Source of the DNA: Arion vulgaris
Lineage: Eukaryota; Mollusca; Gastropoda; Stylommatophora; Arionidae
NCBI GenBank assembly: GCA_020796225.1
Contig: CM036762.1
Coordinates: 55,825,740-55,889,739, forward strand
Length of the DNA stretch: 64,000 nucleotides
Reading direction: 5' to 3'
Shown here: positions 9,751 to 24,872 of the stretch, one piece after another
Numbering within the stretch: the stretch's first letter is position 1
Layout: each line of letters begins with the position of its first letter
Made by a program: the position numbers and the translations under genes
The notes under the pieces: generated by a model
Databases searched by the model: none
Told to the model about the DNA's origin: nothing
Seen by the model: the letters and a program-made list of their open reading frames with translations, nothing else

Positions 9751-12700
9751 GTTATTAGTCATTTTGATACAAATTTAATATCAAACAATACATTTTGCCT
9801 TAGTTAACAATAAACTTCTAAACACTTATATGTTAAGAAACAATGGCTTACTAGCATGTAACACAAAATCTATTTATACTATTTAGTCCCTCTAAGTTCT
9901 GACATATGCACATATGGCACCAGCAGTATGACAAAGACACACATACTGCAAGAATGTCCAACATACAATGAACAGAGAAAACACACATGGCCAATTCCCA
10001 TATCAGTCAAAGACAAGCTATATGGAGATGTACATGGACTCTGGTTGACTACTTTAAAAGTATATAAATCGATGTCTGAAATAATTGGAAGAACAAAAAG
10101 AAGTCCCTCTAAGAAAAAAACAATCTTTCTCTCGCAAGCAGTACTGACTGACAATAGACAGTCATGCACTTCCATAACTTCATATTTGGAGTTCTGTTAG
10201 CCGGTACTGTTGTTGACTTTTATCCATTTTTTATGTTCATCTGTCTATAATTTTCTTGTCTTATCTATTTATCATTTGCAAGCTACGTTAAAAAAAAGTC
10301 TTTACAACAATTGACAGTAAAGACAAGTGGTAAAAAGGGGCAGAGTGAGGAATGTGTCTAACCAGCGAGCCACAGGAACCATCAGTATGCATTCCCTTCA
10401 ACATCTGTTGGGGAAGACTGATCACCTATGGGTCTGCCTGGAGTACAATGACATCAGTTCAGTAACCAATAACCAATTTATGAAAATAGGCCATACTGTC
10501 TGAACTGTACAACCAGTGCAAGGTTAAATGAATGATCATTTCACTGTGGAGCCTCAGACACTGAGACAGCAGGCTAACTGGTCAAGGAAGGGGCTGCAGG
10601 AGAACAGCGGAATATATCAGTTGAATATCATCAAAAGAAAAGAATAATTAAATCATTCAGAAAGCCACCAACACTAACACAAAATGTCTACTATAATATG
10701 AGCAGATTAGAACTTGTCATTCTGTGCCACAGAATAGTACACAATCAACTCTGCAGCCATATGTATACAAAATTAAAGATTGACAATTTAGCCATGTGTA
10801 CATGTTGATATGCATTCTAGTTCACAGAGCACTTAAAGACTAGCCAAAATATGATATACTGAGGCAAACTCACTTTCCTAGTGAAACAACACTGGAAATA
10901 AAACTACACAGATCTTTGTGTGAGCAACAAAAACAGTGACGTTGTTACAAGAGACAACACTGAATATATAAACAATATTTCAAGTAAACAAAAGGAAGAG
11001 AGGAAGTTTATTAAAATGTAATTGATGCAAAATTTTTGACAGAAATATTGCAAATATAAATTGTTTTTCTGTAGATGCTAAATGTTCAGTATTTGTCACT
11101 AGAGTATTTGCAGATTAAAAAAAATAACATAGCTAAATGAGGACATTTGCTGGTCTTATAACATTGTTTCATTATCTTTCTAACATTGAAGACGTATATG
11201 TGATGGGAACTATCGCTCAGTTACTCAGCTGGACTTTCAGCCTTATAGGGATCCTTCAGGTCTTGAAACTTTTCCTGGCAGTGTTTTGTCAGTTCCTACT
11301 GGATACATTAGAGATAAGGCTATTACTGTTCCATTTGAACGACAGGTAAAGTTTGCAGGAATAACTGTGCTTAGACATGTATCATATGTTGGTATATCTG
11401 TTGGTATTGCTACAATTGTTATACTGCAGTTATTGATTTTGGTAATGTCATTTGTAGATACAAATGGTTAGAAGGCTGCAGTTTGCTATGTAGTTGAAAT
11501 AGATAGGGAGGAACACTTCAGTCACCCTAGCTAGCTGTTACTACCTCTGGACAGGATCTAGCTCACTGAGTTAGTTAAGGGATGTTAACAGGGTAGACTA
11601 GCTCAATGAGTTAATGGAAAGACCCAGCCAAAACAGGGTTAACTTATTTTTTTTAATAATAGAAAAAAACTAACAAACATTGTCATAAAATGTGGCCACT
11701 TGTTGCAAAAGATATTGCCTTTTATGATAATCAAGTTTAGTTTATAATTTTTTTATTATTTATAAAAGTAATAAATTATTATGAAGATATGAAAAAGGAA
11801 CTCCCCTCCCTCATCAGGGCGTAGATTTCACTAACACACATCTGAGGCTGTTGTCATCATTCTTTGCAGTGGAGGAATATTAACAGATCTAGCTTTAAAC
11901 ACCTCATATGTCAGGAATTGAAGTCGGGTAGAAGAGCTAAGAGATCTTGGTTTCACCCTCTACTTCAGCAGAAGAATGTGTGCAAGAAGGATATGTATCA
12001 TACAGGCATGAAAGTTGATTTTTGCAAACAGGAGACTGTGAATTTCAGTGCATAGAAGGGGCAAGATAAAAAAGTGGAATTAGAAGAAAGGAGAAACTTA
12101 TTGCAGATATTTTAGCTATCTGCCTGAATAGACATATACAAAGTATAAGGTTGCAACATTGTCCCTGGGATCCCATGCAACAATTGTGAAAGACTTCTCG
12201 GTGCAGATTGGCTTCGATAGTCAAAAATTGTGATGGGTTTGGCGATCCGAAGACATAGTTGAGTGTCACTAGACAAGTACTTAAGTGGAAACTGCAAGGA
12301 AAATGGGATGTCCTAAACAGACCTGGGGATGGAGTCTTCATGAGGAACTGAAGAGGGATGGATTATTCTAGGAGACCATTTTGAAAAAAGCCAGAGACCA
12401 GGAAAAGTGGCAAACAACTGTTGAGGAACCGTTTGCAGTTGAAAATTGATAAGAATAGGATGGAAAACCGCTGTCTGTGCAAAATTAATTTTAAAATATT
12501 GAAATAAAAATCTTGCAAAAAATGTCAGCATCTTTAACATTACATTGGAGACTCTTGCCGGTGCTATGGAGTTTGTGCACTCCTGCTGCAGCTTCCTGTA
12601 TAAGAAAGAGATCATAGCACTCAGGGTTATTGACCGAAGTGCAGTGATGGTGGTTCTGTCAGTCAATCACTATATTTAAGGATGTGACTTGTAGAAAAGT

Positions 12701-15700
12701 TTGATAATAAAAAATAATTTTTGATTATGTCTTTGACCAATTTTAATAATAAACAAAATATACTCGTAACATAGAAGAAAAGTTTATATCTGCAGCAATT
12801 TATGTTGATGATCGTTGAATATCACAGGTGAAAGGTGTATTTATTGACACCAGAGCTGCAAATGCACCAGTGAATCTCCTGCCTAAGCATACACTTTTGT
12901 TGCATAAGCTACAGAATAAGGATCCAGTGGAATTAGAAAACTGTGGCTATGTCAGCACACAATAAGACACAGTATTTCTCAATTTCAAGTTTTCTTTCTT
13001 CATTTACTGCTCTTATTTATATTGTAGTTATGTTCTCTAAAATTGTATTTTTCTTAATCTAAAATTTGTATTTCACTGAAATTTGTGTATTCTGCATTTT
13101 ATTCTCATTTATAAGGTTTCTACTTTGCAGAATTACACAAAAACAAGATTGTGTTTTGTTGTTCATTTGTTTTACTTATTAAATTCAAAATGCAATTTTA
13201 TTTTTGTTGTTTGTGGACCAGTTTTTGCAATATTGAAAAAGTGTCCATAATATGTTTTTCAGTTTAAAATTGACATTGTAAGTATATCATTCCACAGGTA
13301 ATCTTTCATCATCAATAGCTTGTCAGGGCAGAACATTCACCTAACAGTCCTTCAGAAATTCTCTCTCAAGCTTCTACAACGTCATTTTCAAATCATCAGT
13401 TATATCTGAATCTATCTTCTAGTGACTTCCTCCTCTTTGCCAGACCTCCTTTCAAAAAGCCAACCTTCATGTCTCTTTATATGTCTAAAATACTTAAATT
13501 GTCTCCTTCTTATATGTAGCATCAGCAAGTTGTCTTTGATTTTGAGTTCTTTCTAGATAGATCTACTTGTTCCCTTCTCTGTCCATGAAATACGGAGGAC
13601 TCTACTGTAACACTTATATTCAAAAACTCATATATGTTCTTCCACTGCCTTGTTAAATGCCCATGCTTCACATCCATACGTTGCCACTGCAAATATGCAT
13701 GTTCTTAGTATTCTGTTCTTTATTTTCCTATTAGGTCCATCCCATGCTGTTTTTTAGTTATTTAATTCACCTACTGACAAAGTATAAATATCACTGGAGT
13801 GTAACCATTAGTGTCCATCCTTGAAATTTGGTGTGCTAGAAATATTATTAAAGATTCTAGTCATCAACAGAGACACGATGAAAGAAATAAACTCTCGTAT
13901 TGCTATAGCAGCTAGTGAATTCACTAAATTAACGAATATCTGGCAATCTCAAGACCTTAGTATATGCACAAAAGTAAAATTGTTTAGGTCATGTGTGATT
14001 CCTGTACTGCTCTACGGTTGTGAAAGTTGGAAATCAACAAAGAAAATTGATAAGAAACTGGACAGCTTTGAGAATAAATGTCTACGAAAATTATTAAAAG
14101 TAAAATGGAGTGATTTCGTTTCTAACAACACAGTGAGAGATAGAACACACCAACAACCTGTATCAAATATTATAAGAAAACGAAGGTGGAAATATTTAGG
14201 TCATGTTCTTAGATCAGACGAAAATCGACAAGTCCTTATGTGGTCACCAGTTGGGAAAAGAAAACGTGGAAGACCAAAGACCACTCTTCGAAGAACCATC
14301 CAACAAGAAAGTAAACTATTGGGATGTAAAACCATACAAGATCTCCAACTGCTAGCAACGAACCGCATCACATGAAGATCTAAAACCTTTGCCCTATGTG
14401 CCGCCTTTGGCATGAAAGGAACAAACTAAACTAACATCCACTATGCTGAGTAGGGCATGAGTCAGTTTTGATAAACTCCCCTATGACCAGTCAGATCTGA
14501 CACATTTCTACAGTACAACTCAGTAGATGTGACACTATGAAGTTGAGTTTTATGTTTCTAGGATGTTATCAGTAGCGTGTGTGTACAAATTTGTTTGATT
14601 GGATAAATATCTCCAGGTTATTTGGAGTTGCGTTAGGACTAACAACCAAAATACATACACATGACTTTGTTATAAAAACTGCAATGAAAAACTTACCATG
14701 TGTTAGGAGCAATTTCTGCACTATGTTCTGTTAGAAACACTGAATTGAAAAAAAAATATAAATGATAGTAGGGAGTGAGTGTGTGTGTCAGTGATTGAGT
14801 AAGTAAATGGGTGTGTATGTGTGTGTTAAGTGTATATTAACTGAGAGTTGCATACTTTTTTTATTGTGTTGTCTATTGTTTTGCGAAATTGTTTGTTGTT
14901 TTTTGTTTTCATTGTTAACAACCACTTTAACCGCTCTTTATGATCTGTGTGGTTTGCGCTAAGAACGTGAGTACGCTGCGGCCTAGTTAGGCTCCTGCAG
15001 CATGTAGGACATGCCCATTCAAATTTTGATCAAAGTGTATGCATATTATCCAGCAGGACACACATTTGTAGCCTACAGATAGGGAGTAACTGTAAAATCT
15101 TAGAAACATTTTAAAATCCACATTAACCTTAGTGACCAGTGCCACACTAGGCTGAATGGACGTTTACATTCCGCCACGCTATGGCGTATCAATGAAGCAC
15201 TTAACGTGACTTTGCCTGGTCCACTAAGAGTTAAAATACCACTCTGGAGTTATACAGTGCATGGATCGGATCTGATTTGCCATAGAAGGTCATCTAGCTA
15301 ACTCATGCCAGTTTGCATAATTGAAATGTAGAATGTAAGAATGAAGTGAGTACATTTGTGGCAGAAATATTAATGTTTACTTATCACATTACAACTATCT
15401 GGAATTGGTTTTTAAACTGTGTTTAAAGCGACATGTTGGTTGGTTTAGCGACTTAAAACTGAAATCATTTATTTCTACCCAGATTCATTAAATTTCTGTG
15501 ACTTAAAAAAATCATTGTGGATTTTTAAATAGTATTTCAGTTATTTAATACCATCAATTTTGTAATATTTATTCTTATATGTGCGATGACAACATTATTT
15601 TAAAACCAGTAATGCCACTTCCGTTTATGTAATATATTCAAATGCATCGTTTTTTGTGGCCAGGTTTGGTCAACTGTTACACATATTGAATATTAATTAA

Positions 15701-18700
15701 CAAATTCTTTGTATTTTGACTCAAAAGGGTCCACGGTACATGAAAACAGAAACTCAAGAAAAGTTTACTGGTCAGCTATTGCCAAGTGGTAATCCTGAAT
15801 TTGATTGTTTGTTTATCTTTTAAGAAGAAATACTGGTTCAAATGACATAACTTAATGAAAGAATTGTAAGGGGAATCATTTTAATTCCTTTTCATGGGAC
15901 ATCTATTAGTCTAAAAGGTTTTAAACCAAAGGATTGACTTCATTGCACCAGGATTTACCCCATATGGCTCGGCCCCTCTCCACAGAAATGGCATACCACC
16001 TGCTGAGAGTATTGCACAAAGCATGAACTCCGTAGCTCTAGCAACATTCCTAGTGGTCTCTAGAAAAAAATGCGGCAGAACAGCAACATTGGAAATCTGT
16101 TCTGAAGTCTTTGTCTCAAATAGAACACAAAGAGGATATAAATAGAAATTGTTCACTGCCTTTGTACATTTTCAAGCAAATAAACTTATTAATAAATTAA
16201 TAAAATTAAATTACAACAACAGAGATGAATTGCTTGTGGAAAATAGGAGGGATTAGCAAGGAGAGATAAGAACTTCTTCTCTTCTTCTTCTTTGGTTCGT
16301 TCTTTACAACCAATTTTAATCACTCTTTGTGATATGTTTGATCTTTGCCAAGAACGTGTATATGTTGCACTTTGGTTTGGTATGCCCCTAAACGCATAGA
16401 CTTGTACATGTTTAGGACACATGCATCTGATTTCAGCCAAACCTCCTTAGTCGCCTCTACGACATGCGTGGCAGGTAACAGTGGTTCTATTCTTTACACT
16501 CCAAATTTGTGCCCGTAACTACATCGGGCGAGAGATAAGAACAACAATGAAACAATTAGAAACATTGCAGGAACAGCACCAGTTCTAAATCATATTAAGA
16601 AACTATGAATCAAATTGTTTACCATTTGAACATGACTACCATCCAACAGTACCTCACAACAAGCATTACTATTCGGGTACAATGGTTTCAAGGTCTAGAG
16701 CCCACCCCCCCTCCCCACTTCCCACATGCAAACAATGAAACGCAGAAATATCAGAGGTAGTAGGAACCACCATATATGAGATGCACTCAAGGGCACTTGC
16801 CATATGTTTTCAAATACCATGGTTCTGATAGGCATAACAGAAGCATAGAAATTAAATAAATAATACGTTTATTTAACTCTTTCCACGCCGAGTTATTTCC
16901 TCAATTTTTTAACAGTTAATTCAAGGAGGTTAAAAACCCAAAAAACAATCCCAACTACTCGTCAATAAATAAACATATATATATATTATTATATACTAAA
17001 TTGAAGAAAACTGGACAACCTAATAGAACAACAAGGTTAAAAAGTAGTAGAAGTAAAATAGTAGAAGAAAAACTAGAAAATACTTCTTATAAGGAAGCAA
17101 CTCTATGGCTCTGTGTGCGGCTAATGGCGTTCCACGGACTTCCACTGTGGTGCAGAGTGCTGCGAAAAGCATGGAAAGAGTTAATAATCACAACTAACAA
17201 CAGGGAAGACTACCGAAGAATTCAGGAGGTTGGCCGTTACAGTTCAGAGGTTAAATAGTATCAAAGAACACAGACAAGTTAAAAAAAAGTAAAACTTCTG
17301 AGAACATGCATTTTATTTCTGCAGCAACATATTGATGTAAATCATAGATCATTCCGGATGTAATAAGGGAGAAAAATCAAATCTTTTGATACAAAGTGCT
17401 ACTATGTATTTCTTAGAAGACTTTAACAAAGTAAAATATAAACATCCTATAAGACCTGAACATGTAGGAATATTGACTCAAACAATATTATATACAGAAA
17501 CAGAAATAGTTTGGTCACATTAAACATCTCAGTTTTTTAAAGAGAAACAACAATGGGGGGCATGGTTTCTGGAAGATGAGACAAGTGGCGAACCTGCTGT
17601 CTTGCAGGTCTGCTGGGGACAGCCAAAAGCTGACAGAGAACGAACCCAGTAAACGCTGGCTAAAACCAGACACATCGCTGAAGGATAAGCACCAGAGCTC
17701 CAAATGGCGCTGAAGATGTGACGAAATCCACCCATGCTAAGGTTGCAGGAATCAGATTTCCACATGAATGAGATTTATGGGGAAATCTGGTACATCAGTC
17801 TAAGGGTGATCGCAAGAGAGAGAGAGAGAGAGACAAGTGACTACCTAGACAAAGGTGGTAGATAGACATCAAGGAAATCTTAAACATTGTGATTGGCTAG
17901 TGGTCTAATGTCTTTCAGACGAGCTGTTATTAAATATTTTCCAATAACAATCTAGTATTGATCTACAGCATCAGCAACAATATGCTATATATATCTATAT
18001 ATATATTTATGCCTGTGTGTGTTTGTATAAAAACGTGTATATTTGTTTATTCCTCTAGTTGACATCAGCACAAAGGATGTTGGTCCGCAACAGCCATCAG
18101 GTTTTGTGCACAATATTAATGTTGAACCTATAACTTATGAGCCACAAATAGCACATGGTAACTTGAAGCCTGTAAGTTATAATTCATCCTATCAGTTACA
18201 TTTTTGTTTAATTATCAGTATTGGGCCCTTACCCTTTAGTGCCACGGTGGGTGGTACCCAGTTATGTTTTAAACATGTAAAACCCCGAGCGTCGTCAATC
18301 TTACAAACGAGGGCTGCTCTGAATTTTTAAATTTTGTGTAGTTGCCTATTGGCTCTATGAAGGCTTCCACCCTTTGGCTGCGATCAAGTGGACACTACAC
18401 TTTGAACTTAGCCAAAAAGGCATGGAAGCGATCCTATCAGTTACATAAAATGAAGCACTTTTTACTGTCTTATTCTTCACCCTTCACTCCTAGGGAAGCA
18501 TAGGTCCGCAACAAAGACCTTCCAAGCCCACCTCTCCAAGGCCATCCCTCTTCTTCCTTGGGAGGCGAGCTATGAATTTCCCTGGTTGTAGTTTCTGTAG
18601 CCATCTAGTGTTTTTACGGGGTGGAGTAGCTAGCCCACAACCTCCTAGTCGCCTCTTCGACATGCATGGCGGTAACAGTGATTCTATTCTTTACACCCCA

Positions 18701-20238
18701 ATTTGGGCCCCGGTAACCACTCAGGAGACTTTTCACTGTTCTCTCTCTCTTTGCCTTTTACCCCGGGTTGGGGCATAGGCCCTCAACCAACTCATGCCAA
18801 GTCTTCCTATCTCTAGCTATCTCCTGCAGCTCCCTCCAGCTCTTCTTTATATTGTTGATCTCCGCCTCCAAATCTCGTCTCCATGTATTTCTCGGCCTCC
18901 CCTTCTTCGCTGTCCCTGCGGGTTCCAGGCAAGGACCCTTCTTGTTATATTCCCCTCCGGTTTCGCAAAGTGTGTCCTATCCAGCGCCAGCGTCTTTTTT
19001 AACCTGTTCGTTCACTGGAATCTGTCTTGTTCTCTCCATAAGTTCCTCATTTGTGACCCTATCATACCATCTTATTCCCTCTATTCTGCGCAGACACCAG
19101 TTGATGAATGTTTGCAATTTATGCGCTATTGTTTTAGTTGTTCTCCATGTTTCTGACCCATACAGTAGAACTGCTTTAACATTAGAGTTAAATATCCGAA
19201 TTTTTGTTCTAGATTTGATTTCTTTGGACTTCCAAATGTTTCCCAGTGCAATGAAAGCTCCTCTTGCCTTCTGTATTCTTATTTTAACATCTCTATCTGT
19301 TCCACCCTCTTTGTCTACGTTGCTGCCCAAATATGTGTATGATTCTACCTCTTGAAGTGGGATTTTCCCCAGGGAGATTGAGTTGTCGTTTGCTTGGTTA
19401 ATTCTCAATATCTTTGTCTTTCCCTTATGAATGTTCAGCCCTAGTTGCTGGGACCTTTGATTCAATGTGTTAAGCTTATCCTGCATCTGATTTCGTGTAT
19501 GTGACAGAAGGGCTATATCATCAGCGAAGTCCAGATCATCTAGTTGCTCTACTTTTCACTGTGCCTTTAAATAATTATATTTCACTAAAGGTATACAGCA
19601 ACTCTATTGTTGTGTTTCAGTTTCTATATCATAGCCATTTTTATGTGTTCTAATCCAACCCTTTATTAGGAAGAAGATTCTGTTCTCTGTGTCTAATAAC
19701 ACACACTCAAGAAACAATGTTTCCTGATTACACATGTGTCCTGATCATTTCCCACTTTCTGCTTCAGAGAGGACACACTCCATCTTTGAGAAATCAAATT
19801 TATTTTCTGGGTTGTCTCCAACATCTCAAAATGTTGACTGTAGAACAACAGAGTGATTTGATTACCGTGGTCTGTTTCCACATGCCTAGAGCTTATAGCA
19901 ACTCTTGCCGGCATAGATGTTTCTGTCATTGAACATACGGGAGCATTCATTTAGGAAGACTAGTGCTCTCTGTTACTCTGCCTGATCCTGCTGCTAAAGT
20001 ATTGTCACTTGATCTTTGACTGCTTATACATCCAGTATGAAAGGATTTTAACCCTTTCGCTGCTTCATACTTTCTGAAGGCTGAGCTAAAAATAGCTACT
20101 CTTTGTTTCTAGGTCACAAACGTGAATGTACGCCTATAGCAGTGACAGTAGCAATCTGTAACGTGTTAACACGTCTTTAGCCCACAGAGGGAGATAATAA
20201 CAGACATGTAATCGCTTTAGAGTGAATAGAAAAATGTA

Positions 20239-20279
<41 letters not shown>

Positions 20280-20584
20280 ATATAATATATACATATATAT
20301 ATATATACATAATATATATATATATATATAGTAAAGTATAAAGGAACCCTTTCATACTCGTGGTATTAGGTCAATACAGTGTTAGTCCTGTATTTTTCAT
20401 TGACCGTCGAACACTGACGGTGATGTGGTCAGCTCACGCGCCACCTTTACTTTCCCAGAGCATGTCTGGTACCCAGTTGAGGCTGGTGACCTGAAGCAGT
20501 GGGAAAAATTCCCCGCACATTGCGGAGCTGAACAGACCACCAGCCTTGCAAGCGAGTTCACTAACAACTACCTACAGCGCTCAT

Positions 20585-20679
<95 letters not shown>

Positions 20680-23600
20680 GTCCTAGCAGCTAAAGGGTTA
20701 AATCACATTTTAAACTCCATTTCTGAAAATTATCTCACTATCCTCCACACATGATAGTTCTTGGTTTGAGTCAGTTGCCTCTTTTGTCCTATGATGATGA
20801 TCTGTCTGGCTGCTTGGAGGAAATTAACCCTTTCATCTCCAGTATGCTTTTGAGGTTGCATGAAAACCATGAAGAAACCATAAACCCCATCACATTGAAT
20901 CAGACCAACCCTTTGGATTTTAAGAACAAAAATCTAAAGAACTATCTGATCTTAGTGAGTGAACAGAAAAAACTCACTACAAAGATAAGAACGTGCAAGC
21001 TCCACTGCCTGGAACAGATAAAAGAGTGCGGACTCATAATTCCTTGAGGATCAATAACTAACCTTCTAACCAAATAAAAAAATTTTTTTTTGTAATCAAT
21101 CCAATCCTTCTATTCTGACATGGGCAAACTAAATCACAGACTGAAACTGAAATAATCAGAAATAATTACTAACTTTAATTAAGTTATTGATTTTTGTTAG
21201 ACTATGTCAGTGTTTCAGTAGAAAGTAAGAAAGAAAACAGGAAAGAAGAAAACAGGAAGAAAGAAAATCTTTGAACAGTTTTATTGATTACCAAAGGAAT
21301 GTATATACATCTGAAGTCTGAGAAAGAACACTCTATGGCGGGGACACTGATAATAAGGAAAGCAGGCCTTCATGCAAAATTCAGTAAGAGTGCCATATCA
21401 GACTACGCCTGAATTCATAGCCTGTGTACACAAAAATAAGAAAAGGAATATATAAACGTTTTTAGATAAACGATTCCTCTAGGGATTTCTGTGAAGTTTG
21501 TAGTTGTTATTCTGTGATTTATGGTACTCTGTTCTACATTTGTTTTATGATTTCATTGAGAATAAATAATAAAAACTAGTGCTGGTATAATTTTCTATGC
21601 GACAAAAATGACTGAAAGAAAATGAAGGATTATAGAAAACAATTTTTTTAAAACATTGTAACTTTCAATATCTAAATTATAGAATGTTGTGGCCGAAAAT
21701 AAATAACAAAAACTGTATAGATGGAAGGCATTTGTGTTTCCAAGGATCACAAGGGGAGCAAAGAATAGTGCCACTGCAACCTACAAGGCATGTCATAAGA
21801 GGCGACTGAGGTAGGGGCCTAGGGAAGATAACCTAGTAAATAAAAAGCGTCTAGAAATCGGATGTGCTGGCCTACTTGCAGACGCATAGCTGGCACAACA
21901 TACAGTCGCTCTTAGGATTTGGATATAGAGCGCTCAAGAAGAAATACAGACGGGGGGGGCTGGTTTGAGAAAATAGATTGAAATATTCTCTGTCAGATAA
22001 AAACAAACTTTAGAAGCTATCAAAAAATACAATTTCCCATAGCCTTTTCAGACTGTGGAGTATGAAGTACCTGTCAATTCATATTTCTAGACCCCCTGTG
22101 TATGAGGTAGGTGGACCAATTTCTTTCCTCACATGTGAAACATCAAGTGTGCGATTGAATCAACAACTCTCTTATGTCTGAGTTGATAAGAGAACGCTTA
22201 TGCGTACGCTAATCTGTCCCACCTTAAGAGCTATTACTCTTCTTCTCTTAAAGGAACCCTTTCATACCTGTGGTATATAGGTCAATACAGTGTTAGGCCT
22301 GTATTTTTTATTGACCGTCGGCACCCGATGGATGATGTGGTCAGCATCACGCCGCCACCTTTACTTTCCCAGAGCATGTCTGGTACCCAGTTGAGGCTGG
22401 GTCGCCTGAGAGCCGTTACGGCGGGAAAATTCCACGCGCATTGCGGAGCTGAACCCAGACCACCAGCCTTGCGAAGCGAGTTCACTAACAACTACGCTAC
22501 AGTGGCTCTCAAGAGCTATTACTGGTGGAAGCTTAATTTTTTTAAATAGTGAAGACATTGAAGCAAGTACAGGATGAAGGTATATATTGATGAACAATCT
22601 CTGTGTTGACATGTTATTCTTAGTAACATGATGTTAAAAGTTGTAAGAATCAGAACAAAATTATGAATATTACTTTCTATAAGACTGAAGATCTACACTA
22701 GTCAAATGATTAAATGAAGATGAGATGAGGAATAGTTAATTTAACTAGAAATAATATGAAGCTGTACTGTTGTCTTTTCAGGGTTGGTATACACACAGAC
22801 CCACATGTGTGTCCATAACAAAGACTAGCTATATCCCCAAGGTGTGGTCCAGGGTAAGTACAAATTGCATTTAGTGACAGGCAAAGGATTTGTTTGGGAG
22901 CAGTAATAGACAGTTAAAGAATGAAATGTATCTAAGATTGAATTACTTATGATGTGGTCGCTAATGAGTTTGATCAGGAATGCTGATGTGCATAAGAAAG
23001 AGAGGATTACCCTACCTCAGATAGAAACAGATCCCTTACGTTAGTAAATTTTTCTCCTGCATATAATTGGGATTTACACCTAATTTGCCTCAACTACCAA
23101 CACAAGACGACTACTATAATATGATCAGATTAGGACAAGTTGTCAATCTGCCCCTTAGAATAGGACACAGTCGACTCCGCAGCCACATGTATACAAAATT
23201 CAAGATTTGTTATTTCAGCCATGTGTACATGTGGGCAGGCACATCAGACTACAGTGCACATACTTCAAGGCTGCCCCGAATTGGATATAATACTGAGGCA
23301 AACTCATTGGCCTAACGAAACAACACTCTATAAAAACTACACAGACCTCTGTGTGAGCTACAAAAGACAGTGAAGTTTATACTTCTTCTGCTTTCTCACT
23401 AGATTGGGGTTTCGGATTCTCTAATAAAGGCAGCCGTCTGCCTCAGATTATCAACCACGCCATACAGTTTGTCTTGAATGCTGATGTAAGTGAGACACCT
23501 CTTTCTTCTCAAGTTTATACAAGAGACAACGTTGAATATATAGACAGTATTTCAAGCGAACGAAAGGAAGGAATGACACCTTATTTTTAGTGAAAGCCAT

Positions 23601-24838
23601 GATACTACAGTGGTTAGTGTACTTGCTTTGTAGATGCATGGTATATATTCAGATCAGATGTTTCATCTGCTACCGTATGACTGTAGACGGTACCATCTGC
23701 AACTGTTAAACCCACTGCCTTGTGGAGGTGGGCTTGGGAGAGCTAAAAGTTAGGGGAGTAAACCCTGATAGAAAATCCTCACTGCATTTTGGTTCAGCAC
23801 CGTTGTACATAAGGCTAGAGGAGTAAACCTTGACCACAAATCTGGAGGGAGAGACCCTAAGGCATTTGATGGTTATGTATGTATTTCATTCCATCTTCTG
23901 GCATCTCCTGCAAACCCTGCATTATTCCAAACTTATGGACTTTGTCTTTCCTTTAGAGGAAGCAGTTGGGTAGAGAGCGTTTGTGCACAATTAGCAAGGC
24001 ACATTCCCCATATCAGCTGCCCAGGCTAGGCAAAAATAGATCGTCTGTAAAGGTGAAAAAGGCCATATATACATATAGACATCATCTTAGAAATTTCCAG
24101 TCTGAGGGGGATTGTTATCAGACTTCAACAGCTCTCTTGTTAACCCAGCCTCAACTGTGTACCAAAGAAACACTAGGAAGAAAAACTGGCCAATGTGATA
24201 CAGACCAAATCTCTCATTGTGTGTCATTTGTCAAAGAAAAAAAACTGACCTAACACCATATTACCCAATGTACCACATTTCTTGAAAACATGCTTGGTAC
24301 TTTTTTTATTTTATTTATCTTTTGTAGGTTTGAAAATGTTTCTAACTGAATTACACAAAGTAATTCAGGACATATAAAATCAAATAGTTGACTTTCAAAC
24401 ACAGACTCAATAGAACTTAAATAGACACAATAAGTCAAACAGCTCTCTGCCAGAGTCAGCAGGTGGAACAGACACTGGTGCATGTCCTCCAAGACCTAGT
24501 GGGTGAGGTGAGAGGCAACATGTGGCCACATCCAGTCGACCTAAAACTAAGCTTTGGGGAAACCTGACAGACCTGAAGCTGACTGCCCAGTTTCTGCTCC
24601 ACAGTAAACTGAGCTCATGATCAGAGATTGCTAAAAAGAAGCACTTAACTCTTTCCATGCTAATCCCGCACACTGCGCCACAGGCTATTCCGTTGAACGC
24701 ATCGCAGTACACTACGCCATTCAGATGTTTCCTTATACAAGTCTTCCTAGTTTTACTTCTGCTATTTTTACTTCTACTACTTTCTAACCTTGTTATTCCA
24801 ATAGGTTGTCCAGTTTTCTTCACATTGTAAATAATATA

Positions 24839-24872
<34 letters not shown>

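Larger units (their letters stand above)
20048..20701. mobile_element. TTAA MITE with internal (TA)n and a nested SINE B
   Basis: The ends are TTAACCCTTTCGCTGC (left) and GCAGCTAAAGGGTTAA (right), imperfect inverted repeats with TTAA at both ends. The interior is AT microsatellite into which a SINE B (20340-20582) inserted. It is distinct from the TTAACTCTTTCCACGC family. Confidence 0.65.

Noticed and set aside
11137..11471. Hydrophobic ATG-initiated ORFs at 11137 and 11286
   Set aside because: The real product here is SAXO4 exon 2 in the frame fixed by splice phases; the hydrophobic reading is out of frame.
20134..20754. Long Tyr/Ile ORFs on both strands
   Set aside because: They are translations of TA microsatellite and a SINE B, with no coding character.
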